A DNA stretch of 35,852 bases, taken from positions 1-35,852 of the forward strand of contig NZ_JASBTN010000028.1 in NCBI RefSeq assembly GCF_030148435.1. Direction: 5' to 3'. The notes beneath the pieces were generated by a model. It worked only from the letters and a program-made list of their open reading frames with translations. It did not search any database and had not been told where the DNA came from. The first letter of the stretch is position 1. Every line of letters starts with the position of its first letter. Origin of the DNA: Aliiroseovarius sp. (GTDB lineage Bacteria; Pseudomonadota; Alphaproteobacteria; Rhodobacterales; Rhodobacteraceae). This document shows positions 23,128 through 31,315 of this stretch, piece by piece. A program made the translations under genes and the position numbers.

Positions 23128-23781
23128 ATGATCCAGCTTGTCGACCTGTGGAAAACCTATCGCCTGCGTGGTCGCGAGACCCATGTGGCGCGCGGGCTGA
23201 ACGCGACGTTCGAGACCGGGCGTTCGGTGGCGCTGCTGGGGCGCAACGGGGCAGGCAAGTCGAGCCTCCTTCGCATGATTGCAGGCACCATGGACCCGGA
23301 CCATGGCGATATCCTGACGACCGGAACCGTGTCCTGGCCGGTCGGGTTCGCGGGCAGTTTCCATCCGGACCTGACCGGGGCGCAGAACACCACGTTCATC
23401 GCGCGGGTTTATGGTGCCGACACTGCCGAGCTGCGCGCGTTCGTCGCCGAATTTGCCGAGCTGGGGCAGCATTTCCACCAACCCGTGCGCAGCTATTCGT
23501 CGGGGATGAAAAGTCGCCTGGCCTTCGGCGTGTCCATGGGGATCAAATTCGACACCTACCTGGTCGATGAGGTGACTGCCGTGGGGGACGTCCGTTTTCG
23601 CCGTAAAAGCGAGGAACTGTTCGGCGAGCGCATGGAAAATTCCAGCGCCATCGTAGTGACCCATTCCCTACCCCTGGTGGAACGGATCTGCGATCAGGTG
23701 GCCATTCTGGAGGATGGGCAACTGACCATTTTCAACGATGTGGCCGAGGGGCTGGAGCATCACCGGAAGAACCTGTCCTGA
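23128..23781 (+). CDS. kpsT: Capsule polysaccharide ABC transporter ATP-binding protein
   Basis: The 217-residue ATPase has Walker A GRNGAGKS (38-45), ABC signature YSSGMKSRL (123-131), Walker B FDTYLVDE (141-148) and the H-loop H179 in VVTHS. FDTYLVDEVTAVGD is characteristic of KpsT/BexA/CtrD-type proteins, as is the short length without a carbohydrate-binding C-terminal domain. It powers export through KpsM. It follows kpsE by 15 bp and precedes the export lipoprotein gene by 79 bp on the same strand. The absence of a C-terminal extension suggests a lipid-anchored polymer rather than a Wzt-type capped one; that is inference from family knowledge. Confidence 0.93.
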   Translation: MIQLVDLWKTYRLRGRETHVARGLNATFETGRSVALLGRNGAGKSSLLRMIAGTMDPDHGDILTTGTVSWPVGFAGSFHPDLTGAQNTTFIARVYGADTAELRAFVAEFAELGQHFHQPVRSYSSGMKSRLAFGVSMGIKFDTYLVDEVTAVGDVRFRRKSEELFGERMENSSAIVVTHSLPLVERICDQVAILEDGQLTIFNDVAEGLEHHRKNLS

Positions 23782-23860
23782 GCGCTTGCCGCCTCGCTTT
23801 GCTCTCCCTATGGTGGTGCAGCGGCTGACATTGCCAATACTCGAATCCATGGGGGAACAT

Positions 23861-24976
23861 GTGATCCGTTCGCTTCTGACGATGCTGGCCGTCGCAGCCC
23901 TGGCCGGATGTAGCCTGCCGCGCGGTGGGGGCGTCCAATCGGAGATTCTGTCCACCCGGTCCGGGGCGGAGGAACCCCAGTTCGCCGTGCATATGGTCAC
24001 GCGCGACTTCCTGCCAATCGTCGCCGGCTGGCCCGCCTCGCGGGCCGGACAGGAAAGCGACGGTTGGATCGGGTACAGTGCCCCGCCCGCGGATCGGGCG
24101 ATCCAGCCCTACGACATCCTGGATATCGTTGTTTGGGACAGTGAGGAAACCTCATTGATCACCACCGAAGCCCAGAAGATGGTCGATATGGCGGATATGC
24201 AGGTCTCGGCCGGTGGCACGATTTTCCTGCCTTTCGTCTCCATGGTGCAGGTGGCCGGTCTCAGCCGCACCCAGGCGCGCGCGCGTATCCAGCGCAAGAT
24301 GGAAGAGATCGTGCCCTCAGCGCAGGTGCAGCTGAACGTGAAACCCGGCGCGCGTGGTTCGGTCAGCGTGGTGGCCGGTGTGTCAAGTCCCGGCGCCTAT
24401 CCCCTGTCGGATACGCATTATACCGTCCTGAACGCCATTGCGGCCGCCGGCGGCGCGTCGGCGTCGATCGAAAACCCGCAGGTGCGCCTGATCCGCGCCG
24501 GCAAAAGCTATGCGACCTCGCTTGAACGGCTGTATCGCGACCCGTCGCTGGATACGATCCTGCACGGAGGCGACAAGCTCCTGGTCGAGGCCGACCCGCG
24601 CTATTTCCGTTCGCTCGGGGCTGCTCAACGCGAGACCATCGTCGCGTTCCCGCAGGATGTCGTGACCGCGCTGGACGCCTTGTCGCTGATCGGTGGCCTG
24701 GCCGAGACCCGGGCCGATCCCAAGGGCATCCTGATCCTGCGTGAATATCCCGAAAACGTGGTTCGCGACGGCATGTCCGGCCCTGCCCATGCGCGGAGCG
24801 TGTTCGTGGTCGATCTGACTTCGGCGGACGGTCTTTTCTCGGCCGGGCAATTCCGGATCGAGCCGGAGGACACGGTGATGGTCAGTGAAAGCCCGATTTC
24901 GGGCGCCACGACGATACTGGGTCTGGTGGCCAGGGTGCTGGACATCGCAAACGACGCGGACAGTATCGACTTCTGA
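23861..24976 (+). CDS. Polysaccharide export outer-membrane lipoprotein (Wza/KpsD/BexD family)
   Basis: Starting from the GTG at 23861, with GGGGGA directly upstream, the 371-residue product has a short lipoprotein signal with lipobox LAGC (Cys17). An ATG at 23849 is in frame but overlaps that ribosome binding site. The polysaccharide export domain begins at IQPYDILDIVVWDSEET. Two SLBB-like segments follow (VSVVAGVSSPGAYPLSD; IVAFPQDVVTALDALSLIGG). The protein would form the outer-membrane channel for capsule. It ends three bases before the convergent trhO stop codon and closes the capsule locus. No kpsC, kpsS or other Kdo-linker gene is in the window. Confidence 0.88.
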   Translation: MIRSLLTMLAVAALAGCSLPRGGGVQSEILSTRSGAEEPQFAVHMVTRDFLPIVAGWPASRAGQESDGWIGYSAPPADRAIQPYDILDIVVWDSEETSLITTEAQKMVDMADMQVSAGGTIFLPFVSMVQVAGLSRTQARARIQRKMEEIVPSAQVQLNVKPGARGSVSVVAGVSSPGAYPLSDTHYTVLNAIAAAGGASASIENPQVRLIRAGKSYATSLERLYRDPSLDTILHGGDKLLVEADPRYFRSLGAAQRETIVAFPQDVVTALDALSLIGGLAETRADPKGILILREYPENVVRDGMSGPAHARSVFVVDLTSADGLFSAGQFRIEPEDTVMVSESPISGATTILGLVARVLDIANDADSIDF

Positions 24977-24979
24977 AGA

Positions 24980-25888
24980 TCAGCCGCGCGGTCCCATGTG
25001 CCGGGCGCCGCGGGCTTCGGCCAGTGCGATCTGGCGTTGGCGCTCGCGGAACCGTTCGCGCCGCGCCTCGTCAAACTCGCCGATGCAGAGGTGGCAGCTG
25101 ACCCCCTCCTCGAACTCCGGCCGGGCCTTGTCTTCGGGGCGGATCGGGCGGCGGCAGGCGTGGCACATCACATGCGGGCCGGGGGCGAGCCCGTGCCCCA
25201 CGGACACCCGTCCGTCAAACACGAAACACTCGCCCTGCCAGGTGCTGTCCTCGGCCGGAACCTGCTCCAGGTATTCCAGGATACCACCCTTGAGGTGATA
25301 GACATCCTCGACCCCCTGGCTGATCAGGTAGTTGGTCGATTTTTCGCAGCGAATGCCACCGGTACAGAACATCGCCACACGCTTGTTGTGGAAACGCTCC
25401 CTGTTGGCTTCCCACCAGGCGGGAAACTCGCGGAAAGTGGCAGTTTCGGGGTCGATCGCACCTTCGAACGTGCCGATGGCGACCTCGTAGTCGTTGCGCG
25501 TGTCGATCACCACGACATCTTCGGCCTGAATGAGCTCGTTCCAGTCCTGCGGCGTGACATAGTGGCCAACACTGGCGCGCGGGTCGACATCCGGCACGCC
25601 CATGGTCACGATCTCTTTCTTCAGGCGCACCTTCATGCGGCCAAAGGGTTGTTCGGCCGCGGTCGCCTCCTTCCAGTGCAGATCGGCGCAGCCGGGCAGG
25701 GCGCGCACATGGGCCAGCACCGCGTCGATGCCGGCGCGCGGTCCGGCGATGGTGCCGTTGATCCCCTCTTTGGCCAGCAACAGAGAGCCGGTCACGCCCT
25801 GCGCCACGGCGAAATCGTAAAGCGGCCCGCGAATGGCGGCAGGGTCATCGAAACGGGTAAAGTGATAGAGCGCGGCGATCGTGTACAT
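24980..25888 (-). CDS. trhO: tRNA uridine(34) hydroxylase, rhodanese family
   Basis: The 302-residue protein matches the YceA/TrhO family. It has the N-terminal ferredoxin-like domain ([14 protein letters not shown]) and a central rhodanese domain with [10 protein letters not shown] and the catalytic loop [11 protein letters not shown] (C175, and C181 in the loop). Four C-terminal cysteines (CHAC near 236-239 and CHLC near 259-262) probably bind zinc. The family makes 5-hydroxyuridine at wobble U34 of tRNA using oxygen. It is the downstream gene of a pair with the small membrane protein, nine bases apart. The ribosome binding site is weak. It is convergent with the capsule export gene. Confidence 0.93.
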   Translation of the reverse strand: MYTIAALYHFTRFDDPAAIRGPLYDFAVAQGVTGSLLLAKEGINGTIAGPRAGIDAVLAHVRALPGCADLHWKEATAAEQPFGRMKVRLKKEIVTMGVPDVDPRASVGHYVTPQDWNELIQAEDVVVIDTRNDYEVAIGTFEGAIDPETATFREFPAWWEANRERFHNKRVAMFCTGGIRCEKSTNYLISQGVEDVYHLKGGILEYLEQVPAEDSTWQGECFVFDGRVSVGHGLAPGPHVMCHACRRPIRPEDKARPEFEEGVSCHLCIGEFDEARRERFRERQRQIALAEARGARHMGPRG

Positions 25889-25897
25889 GGCGTCCGT

Positions 25898-26326
25898 CTA
25901 CGCCGTGCCAAGCCCCGGATCAAGGGCTGCCACCAGCGTATCAAAGGCTTCGGCACCCGGCAGCCCCCGTTCGGCGATCACCAGCTTCCGGTCGCCTGCG
26001 CGCAGCCACAGGTAGCGATCCCTGCGCCGCCCACGCAATTCGACCGAGGTCAGATCAGCCCGCGCAATGTGCACCACTTCGCGTCGCAGCAGGCTTTTCG
26101 GAGCGGAAATCGCTTCGGTGTCCAACACGACTTCTCCGCGCCGGGTCAGACCAAGGTAGCCCATGATGGTGAACACCAGACCGGCCAGGAACAGAGCCTG
26201 TGCGTACCACGCCCCGCCACCCGAGATCAGCACCCAGCCGAGCACAGCCGTCAGCGCGCCGAAAAAGCCCAGGATCATCAGCATCAACCCGGGATCGGCA
26301 CGGTAAGGATAGCGAAGCAGTTCCAT
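25898..26326 (-). CDS. Small membrane protein of unknown function
   Basis: The 142-residue protein has two membrane segments close to the N-terminus (about 14-35 and 42-61: LMLMILGFFGALTAVLGWVL and AQALFLAGLVFTIMGYLGL). They are followed by a soluble, Arg-rich C-terminal half of about 75 residues. The C-terminal part (LDTEAISAPKSLLRREVVHI, LTSVELRGRRR) resembles the beta-rich, PH-like domains of small membrane proteins, but I do not recognise the family. It lies nine bases upstream of trhO on the same strand, so co-transcription is likely. It is divergent from pncA across 94 bp. Confidence 0.7.
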   Translation of the reverse strand: MELLRYPYRADPGLMLMILGFFGALTAVLGWVLISGGGAWYAQALFLAGLVFTIMGYLGLTRRGEVVLDTEAISAPKSLLRREVVHIARADLTSVELRGRRRDRYLWLRAGDRKLVIAERGLPGAEAFDTLVAALDPGLGTA

Positions 26327-26364
26327 GGGGCCAGTGTGGACGCCCGGTCGCGAAGGTCAAGCGC

Positions 26365-26393
26365 TTGACCGGCGCGCCGCCGCCGCCTACCCC
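26365..26393 (+). promoter_or_regulatory. Candidate promoter of pncA-pncB
   Basis: TTGACC at 26365-26370 is followed, after 17 bp, by TACCCC at 26388-26393. The -35 is a good match and the -10 a poor one, as is common in high-GC alphaproteobacteria. It lies 27 bp before the pncA start codon. Confidence 0.38.
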
Positions 26394-26420
26394 TAGTGCC
26401 AAGTGGAAACGGAGGCCCCC

Positions 26421-27026
26421 ATGCGCGACGCGACCGAAGCCCTGATCGTCATCGACATCCAGAATGATTTCTGCCCGGGTGGCGCGCTGGCCGTGGCGGA
26501 GGGTGATGCGATCGTGCCCGGCGTGAACGCCCTGATGGAGGAGTTCGGCGCGTTGGTGCTGACTCAGGATTGGCACCCGGCCGGGCACAGTTCTTTCGCC
26601 TCGTCGCATGCGGGGAAGGAGCCGTTCGGCATGGTCGAGATGCCCTACGGCCCGCAGGTGCTCTGGCCCGATCACTGTGTGCAGGGCAGTCATGGCGCGG
26701 CCTTCCATGCCGGGTTGAACACCGACCCGGCCGATCTTGTGATCCGCAAGGGGTTCCGGCCACAGATCGACAGCTATTCGGCCTTCTTCGAAAACGACCG
26801 GTCCACGCCCACCGGCCTGGAAGGCTACCTGCATACGCGGGGTGTCACCCGTCTGACCATGGTCGGGCTCGCCACCGATTTCTGCGTTGCCTATTCCGCC
26901 ACCGACGGGGCGCGGCTGGGCTTCGACGTCACCGTGCGCGCGGATCTGTGCCGTGCCATCGACCTGGACGGATCGCTTGGCATCGCACTGGAACAGATGG
27001 CAGCGGCCGGCGTTACCATCACCTGA
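26421..27026 (+). CDS. pncA: Nicotinamidase
   Basis: The 201-residue enzyme hydrolyses nicotinamide to nicotinate and ammonia in NAD salvage. The catalytic triad is D12 (VIDIQNDF), K110 (IRKGF) and C155 (ATDFCV); the metal ligands are D50, H52 and H56 in TQDWHPAGHSSF. An in-frame GTG exists at 26403, but the ATG at 26421 has GGAGG five bases upstream and is chosen. pncB follows after 76 bp on the same strand and uses the product nicotinate, so the two form a complete salvage pair. Confidence 0.95.
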   Translation: MRDATEALIVIDIQNDFCPGGALAVAEGDAIVPGVNALMEEFGALVLTQDWHPAGHSSFASSHAGKEPFGMVEMPYGPQVLWPDHCVQGSHGAAFHAGLNTDPADLVIRKGFRPQIDSYSAFFENDRSTPTGLEGYLHTRGVTRLTMVGLATDFCVAYSATDGARLGFDVTVRADLCRAIDLDGSLGIALEQMAAAGVTIT

Positions 27027-27102
27027 TCGGAAACCCGGCACACCCGGCCCTACACAAGCCCCGAAACTTGCGCTAACCATGGCCGGAACAAAGGAAACGC
27101 CC

Positions 27103-28395
27103 ATGGTCGATATCGCCACCCGCGTCTACAACCATCATTGGAAGATCGACCCGATCGTGCGGTCGCTCATCGACACGGATTTCTACAAGCTGTTGATGTG
27201 CCAGTCGGTGTTCCGCAATCGCGCCGATACGCAGGTGACGTTCAGCCTGATCAACCGAACCATGTCCGTGCCGCTGGCCCGGCTGATCGACGAAGGTGCC
27301 TTGCGCGAACAGCTCGATCACATCCGTTCGCTGAGCCTCAGCCGGGGTGAAAGCACCTGGCTGCGCGGCAATACCTTCTATGGCAAGCGCCAGATGTTCC
27401 GCCCTGATTTCATGGAATGGTTCGAGAATCTACGCCTGCCACCCTATCACCTGGAACGGGTTGGCGATCAGTATGAGCTGACCTTCGAAGGCACCTGGCC
27501 CGAGGTCATGTTGTGGGAAATCCCGGCCCTGTCGGTTCTGATGGAGCTCAGAAGCCGCGCCGTCCTGCGCGATATGGGCAAGTTTGAACTGCAGGTGCTT
27601 TATGCCCGCGCCATGACCAAGCTGTGGGAAAAAATCCAGGTGCTTCGCGGCCTGAAAGAGCTGCGCATCGCGGATTTCGGCACGCGGCGGCGGCATAGTT
27701 TCCTGTGGCAGGACTGGTGTGTGCAGGCGATGATCGAAGGGCTGGGTGAAGAATTCGTCGGGACGTCGAACTGCCGCATTGCAATGAAACGCGATATTGA
27801 GGCAATAGGCACCAATGCGCATGAACTGCCAATGGTCTACGCCGCACTGGCCGAGGACGACGAGGCACTGCGCCAGGCCCCCTATGACGTGTTGGCCGAC
27901 TGGCACGAGGAACACGAGGGCAACCTGCGCATCATCCTGCCGGACACCTACGGCACCAAGGGATTCCTGGACGGCGCGCCGGACTGGCTGGCGGGCTGGA
28001 CCGGGATTCGTGTGGACAGCGGCGACCCTGCCGAAGGGGCAGAGGTCGCAATCCGCTGGTGGGAAGAGCGTGGTGAAGATCCGCGCGAGAAGATGGTAAT
28101 CTTTTCCGACGGGCTGGATGTCGAAAAGATTGTCGAATTGCAGCAGCAGTTTGCCGGACGGGTGAAGCCGAGTTTTGGCTGGGGCACTCTGTTGACCAAT
28201 GATTTCCGTGGCCTCGTGCCCGAGGACCGGCTGGCGCCGTTTTCCCTGGTCTGCAAGGCGGTGTCTGCCAATGGGCAGCCCACGGTGAAACTGTCCGACA
28301 ACCCGAACAAGGCCATGGGGCCAGCGTCCGAAATCGACCGATACAAACGTGTCTTTGCGGTGGGTGCACAGACCGAGCTGGACGTGATCGTCTGA
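27103..28395 (+). CDS. pncB: Nicotinate phosphoribosyltransferase
   Basis: The 430-residue enzyme makes nicotinate mononucleotide from nicotinate and PRPP, helped by ATP hydrolysis. LIDTDFYKLLMCQSVF at the N-terminus, DFGTRRRHSFLWQ near 191-203 and GTNAHELPM with H240 are the family's core motifs; H240 corresponds to the autophosphorylated histidine. VDSGDP and FSDGLD form the phosphoribosyl-binding part. The frame is open further upstream and an ATG is at 27079, but the ATG at 27103 has AAGGA at seven bases and begins the conserved region. Length agrees with the proteobacterial enzymes. Confidence 0.95.
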   Translation: MVDIATRVYNHHWKIDPIVRSLIDTDFYKLLMCQSVFRNRADTQVTFSLINRTMSVPLARLIDEGALREQLDHIRSLSLSRGESTWLRGNTFYGKRQMFRPDFMEWFENLRLPPYHLERVGDQYELTFEGTWPEVMLWEIPALSVLMELRSRAVLRDMGKFELQVLYARAMTKLWEKIQVLRGLKELRIADFGTRRRHSFLWQDWCVQAMIEGLGEEFVGTSNCRIAMKRDIEAIGTNAHELPMVYAALAEDDEALRQAPYDVLADWHEEHEGNLRIILPDTYGTKGFLDGAPDWLAGWTGIRVDSGDPAEGAEVAIRWWEERGEDPREKMVIFSDGLDVEKIVELQQQFAGRVKPSFGWGTLLTNDFRGLVPEDRLAPFSLVCKAVSANGQPTVKLSDNPNKAMGPASEIDRYKRVFAVGAQTELDVIV

Positions 28396-28450
28396 CCTGT
28401 CCCGCCCCGACCGGGCTCATATCCGCACGGGGCCGGGGCAGGCGCCCCTC

Positions 28451-28476
28451 TTTATCTTGCCGGAAATATCCCGGGG
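28451..28476. repeat. Intergenic motif copy 1 (CCGGAAATATCCCGGGG)
   Basis: TTTATCTTGCCGGAAATATC continues into CCGGGG at 28476. A second copy occurs at 31216-31244 with the shared core ATCTT-CC-GAAATATCCC. Both lie outside genes. I recall similar motifs as common in Rhodobacterales spacers, but cannot count genome copies. Confidence 0.5.
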
Positions 28477-28480
28477 TGAG

Positions 28481-28525
28481 CGCGCCAGCGCGAGGGGCAG
28501 CGCCCCTTGCCGCGCGCAGCGCGGC
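28481..28525. repeat. Cluster of three GC-rich hairpins in the pncB/kinase convergent spacer
   Basis: Three small palindromes follow the motif: CGCG-CCAG-CGCG (28481-28492), AGGGGC-AGC-GCCCCT (28493-28507) and GCCGCGC-GCA-GCGCGGC (28509-28525). They share AGC or GCA loops. With no T tracts they are not textbook terminators but may stall or stabilise both converging transcripts. Confidence 0.45.
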
Positions 28526-28557
28526 CCCTGTCCGACCGAGCCGCGGGCGAGGCCCCC

Positions 28558-29499
28558 TCAGCCCGCCAGAAACGCCCGCGCCGCCCTGACCGCGCGCTCC
28601 GTATAGAGCCGCAGAACCGCGCTGTCTTCTTGATGGCGCGGCACCGCCCAACCCATCGAGGCAAAGCGGCGCAGCATCAGAAACATGTCAAGCAGCTCTT
28701 CCGCCTCCCCGGACAGGTCTCGCAACTCGCGATATCCCGCGATCACGGCCGCCCGGATGGCGGGGTAGTGCGGCTCCTCCTCGTTTTGCGACAACATCAC
28801 CGCAATGTCATAGAGCCGAAAGCCAAACCCGGCATCGTCGAAGTCGATCAGGGTGATGGCGCCCTCTTTCACGAAGGCATTCTCGCGCAGCACATCGGCG
28901 TGGATCAGCCCGAAGTCCGCGCCGTTTTCGGCAAAGGCCTGGGCGCGGTCGCGGGCCACGGCGCGGGCGCGGTTCACCAGGTGGCGTTCCTGCGCCGTCA
29001 GCGCCGGGCTTTCCCAGAACCGACCCCAGAACGGGGTCTCGCCCAAGAGCCCGTCCAGATCCCAGGCGTGGCGGTCGAATCCCTCCGGCAGGTCCATCGC
29101 GTCGGTCAGGTTATGCATCCGCGCCACTTCGCGCCCCAGCGTGTGAAACAACCTGACCTGGTCGGCCTCGCTCCCCTCCAGCGGCACACCGCTTTCGCCG
29201 ATCGGGGAGCCCCCGACCCAACTGACCACCGTGGCCAGCCGCCCGGTCGACAGGGTGACGACCTGCTCGCCACCCGGCGTTGGCACCGGGGCAGGCACGG
29301 ACATGCCCGCTTCGGCCAACGCGCCCATCCACGTGATCTCGGACCGGATCGCGGCCTCGGTCTGGTAGCCGGGACGGTGCAGGCGCAGGGCGGCGCGGGT
29401 GCCGCCGATTCGCACCTCGTAGACCGCATTCTCGCGGTCCTTGATCAGCCGGACCTCGCGCGCATTCCAGGCGCGCAGCGCTTGCTTCAACTCGCTCAT
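28558..29499 (-). CDS. APH-family small-molecule kinase (hydroxylysine-kinase-like)
   Basis: The 313-residue product has the aminoglycoside phosphotransferase/choline kinase fold. The catalytic loop is LIHADVLRENAF (H200, D202, N207) and the metal-binding segment is LIDFDDAGFG (D219, D221). Its ATG overlaps the stop codon of the upstream aminotransferase by four bases (ATGA), so the two are translationally coupled. An open frame continues upstream, but that would lie inside the neighbour. In animals the kinase HYKK and the phospho-lyase PHYKPL act in sequence on hydroxylysine, with a parallel phosphoethanolamine route. The same kinase/lyase pairing here suggests phosphorylation of an amino alcohol or hydroxy-amino acid. 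Homoserine kinase type II is a possible alternative label. Confidence 0.8.
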   Translation of the reverse strand: MSELKQALRAWNAREVRLIKDRENAVYEVRIGGTRAALRLHRPGYQTEAAIRSEITWMGALAEAGMSVPAPVPTPGGEQVVTLSTGRLATVVSWVGGSPIGESGVPLEGSEADQVRLFHTLGREVARMHNLTDAMDLPEGFDRHAWDLDGLLGETPFWGRFWESPALTAQERHLVNRARAVARDRAQAFAENGADFGLIHADVLRENAFVKEGAITLIDFDDAGFGFRLYDIAVMLSQNEEEPHYPAIRAAVIAGYRELRDLSGEAEELLDMFLMLRRFASMGWAVPRHQEDSAVLRLYTERAVRAARAFLAG

Positions 29500-30773
29500 G
29501 CGGGCAGCCCCTTCAGCGCGGCGTCCAGCGTGTCCACCAGCAGGTTGGCCTGTTCGTGCGAGAAACACATCGGCGGGCGGATCTTCAGGATGTGCCGGTC
29601 ACGCCCCATCGAGCTTGTCAGGATGCCGCGTTCGCGCAACGATTCGACAAGATCCCTCACCAATTCCGTTGCCGGGGTCAGGTCCCGGCCTTCGGCGAAC
29701 TCGATCGCCATGAACATGCCGGCCCCGCGCACATCGGCGATCAGCGGGTGGTCAAGCTGGCCCAATTGCGCCAGAGTGTGCGTTCCAACCTCATGGGCCT
29801 GTTGCATCAGCCCTTCTTCCTCCAACACGTCCAGCACCGCCGTTGCGGCAGCGGCGGACACCGGGTTGCCGCCGAACGTGTTGAAATAGCTGAAAGTATT
29901 GCGGAATTCGGCCAGCACCTCCGGCCGCGCCACCACGGCGGCGACCGGGTGGCCGTTGCCCATCGGCTTGCCCATGGTGACGATGTCCGGCACAAGGCCG
30001 ATACGTTCGTGTCCCCAGAAATCCGCACCCGTGCGCCCGAATCCCGGCTGCACCTCGTCGGCGATGATCACCCCGCCCGCAGCGCGAACCACCTTCGACA
30101 CCGGATCAAGAAAGCCGCGTTCCAGCATCGGCACGCCCTCGTTGGCGAAGAACGGGTCCAGGATCAGACCGGCAAAACCGTGGCCTTCCGCCTCCAGATC
30201 GGCGATGGCCCTGGAGACCTCGGCGGCAAAGGCTTCTCCCTGCGCCTCCAACGAGCCGCCCAGCGGGCGCAGCTTGTCCGGCGAAGGCACCTTCTTCACA
30301 TAGCCCACCGGACCGCCGATCGGCGTGCGTTTCGAGGACAGGTGACTCACCAGGTCGGTATTGCCGTGATAGGTATTGTCGGTGCCGATGATCCCCATCC
30401 TGCCTGTCGCCGCCCTTGCCATACGCAGGGCGATGTCATTGGCCTCGGACCCGGTGCAGACCATGATCATCGCGTCCAGGTCATGGCGCAGGGTGCTGGT
30501 CAACCGCTCGGCGTAATCCAGAATACCCTCGTGCAGATACCGCGTGTGGGTGTTCAGCGTGGAGGCCTGTCTGGTGATCGCCTCGACCACCTTCGGGTGG
30601 CAATGGCCGACATGGGGCACGTTGTTGTAGCAATCCAGCAGCCGGTTGCCCTCCGCGTCCCAGACCCAAGCGCCTTCGCCGCGCACCAAGTGTACAGGAT
30701 CGCGATAGAAGGTGGTCATGTTCGGGCCGAGCAGACGCTCGCGTCGCTCCAGCAGGTCCTTGGTATCGGTCAT
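29496..30773 (-). CDS. Class III PLP-dependent aminotransferase, probable phospho-lyase (AGXT2L-like)
   Basis: The 425-residue protein has the fold-type I class III motifs: CTGSEANDIALR (106-117), IIADEVQPGFGRTG (236-249, D239) and the PLP lysine K269 in VTMGKPMGNGHP. The N-terminal stretch DCYNNVPHVGHCHPKVV with LNTHTRYLHEGILDYAERL closely recalls human ETNPPL/PHYKPL, which eliminate phosphate and ammonia rather than transaminate. With the coupled kinase downstream, phosphorylation and then PLP-dependent phosphate elimination is a coherent pathway. GGAGGA precedes the ATG; the start abuts the arfB stop codon. Generic database labels would call it an aspartate aminotransferase family protein. 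Confidence 0.85.
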   Translation of the reverse strand: MTDTKDLLERRERLLGPNMTTFYRDPVHLVRGEGAWVWDAEGNRLLDCYNNVPHVGHCHPKVVEAITRQASTLNTHTRYLHEGILDYAERLTSTLRHDLDAMIMVCTGSEANDIALRMARAATGRMGIIGTDNTYHGNTDLVSHLSSKRTPIGGPVGYVKKVPSPDKLRPLGGSLEAQGEAFAAEVSRAIADLEAEGHGFAGLILDPFFANEGVPMLERGFLDPVSKVVRAAGGVIIADEVQPGFGRTGADFWGHERIGLVPDIVTMGKPMGNGHPVAAVVARPEVLAEFRNTFSYFNTFGGNPVSAAAATAVLDVLEEEGLMQQAHEVGTHTLAQLGQLDHPLIADVRGAGMFMAIEFAEGRDLTPATELVRDLVESLRERGILTSSMGRDRHILKIRPPMCFSHEQANLLVDTLDAALKGLPA

Positions 30774-31193
30774 TCAGTCCTCCTGCACGCGGCCCCTCAG
30801 GGCCTTGACCTGTCCGCGCTTGGCCTTGGCGTCCATGCGGCGGCGTTTCGACCCCAGAGTCGGTTTGGTGGGGATGCGCCGCTTGGGGGCGACAAGCGCC
30901 TTTCGGATCATCTCGGCCAGCCTTTCGGCGGCAATCTCGCGGTTGCGGGCCTGGCTGCGGGTGTCCTCGACGCGAAGGATGATGGCACCATCCTGGGTCC
31001 ATTTACGCCCGGCAATGCGCTTGAGCCGCCGCTTGACCGCCTCGGTCAGCGCGGGGCTGCGCGCGGCTTCGAAGCGCAGCTCGACGGCGGTCGAAACCTT
31101 GTTCACATTCTGCCCGCCGGGGCCCGACGAGCGGCTGAACTGCTCGGTCAATTCCCAATCTTGCAGAATGATATCGTCGGTAACACGGATCAT
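30774..31193 (-). CDS. arfB: Alternative ribosome-rescue factor / peptidyl-tRNA hydrolase
   Basis: The 139-residue protein contains the release-factor GGQ motif in SSGPGGQNVNKVSTAVELRF (G26, G27, Q28). The C-terminal tail is Lys/Arg-rich (KRRIPTKPTLGSKRRRMDAKAK), the hallmark of ArfB/YaeJ, which inserts into the empty mRNA channel of stalled ribosomes and hydrolyses the peptidyl-tRNA. It abuts the phospho-lyase gene with no spacer and is the first gene of that three-gene run. The 352-bp gap upstream holds a probable structured RNA and terminator, so arfB must have its own promoter below 31316; none is obvious. Confidence 0.95.
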   Translation of the reverse strand: MIRVTDDIILQDWELTEQFSRSSGPGGQNVNKVSTAVELRFEAARSPALTEAVKRRLKRIAGRKWTQDGAIILRVEDTRSQARNREIAAERLAEMIRKALVAPKRRIPTKPTLGSKRRRMDAKAKRGQVKALRGRVQED

Positions 31194-31215
31194 GCCCCTT
31201 CCCTAAACGTCCCCC

Positions 31216-31244
31216 TTTCATCTTTCCAGAAATATCCCACGGGG
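31216..31244. repeat. Intergenic motif copy 2 (CCAGAAATATCCCACGGGG)
   Basis: This shares ATCTT, CC and GAAATATCCC with the motif at 28451-28476, differing by a T/G and an A/G change and an inserted AC before GGGG. It lies between the arfB start and the terminator of the structured RNA candidate. Confidence 0.5.
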
Positions 31245-31315
31245 TCGCCGTTGTTGCGCCATCGGTCCGAGCGACAATGGCGGCGGGGTGTGAAACCCCC
31301 AGCTTGCCTCACTTG

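Noticed and set aside
24998-26368. 456-codon plus-strand frame over trhO and the small membrane protein
   Set aside because: Spans two genes on the other strand plus their spacer; composition is typical of antisense reading.
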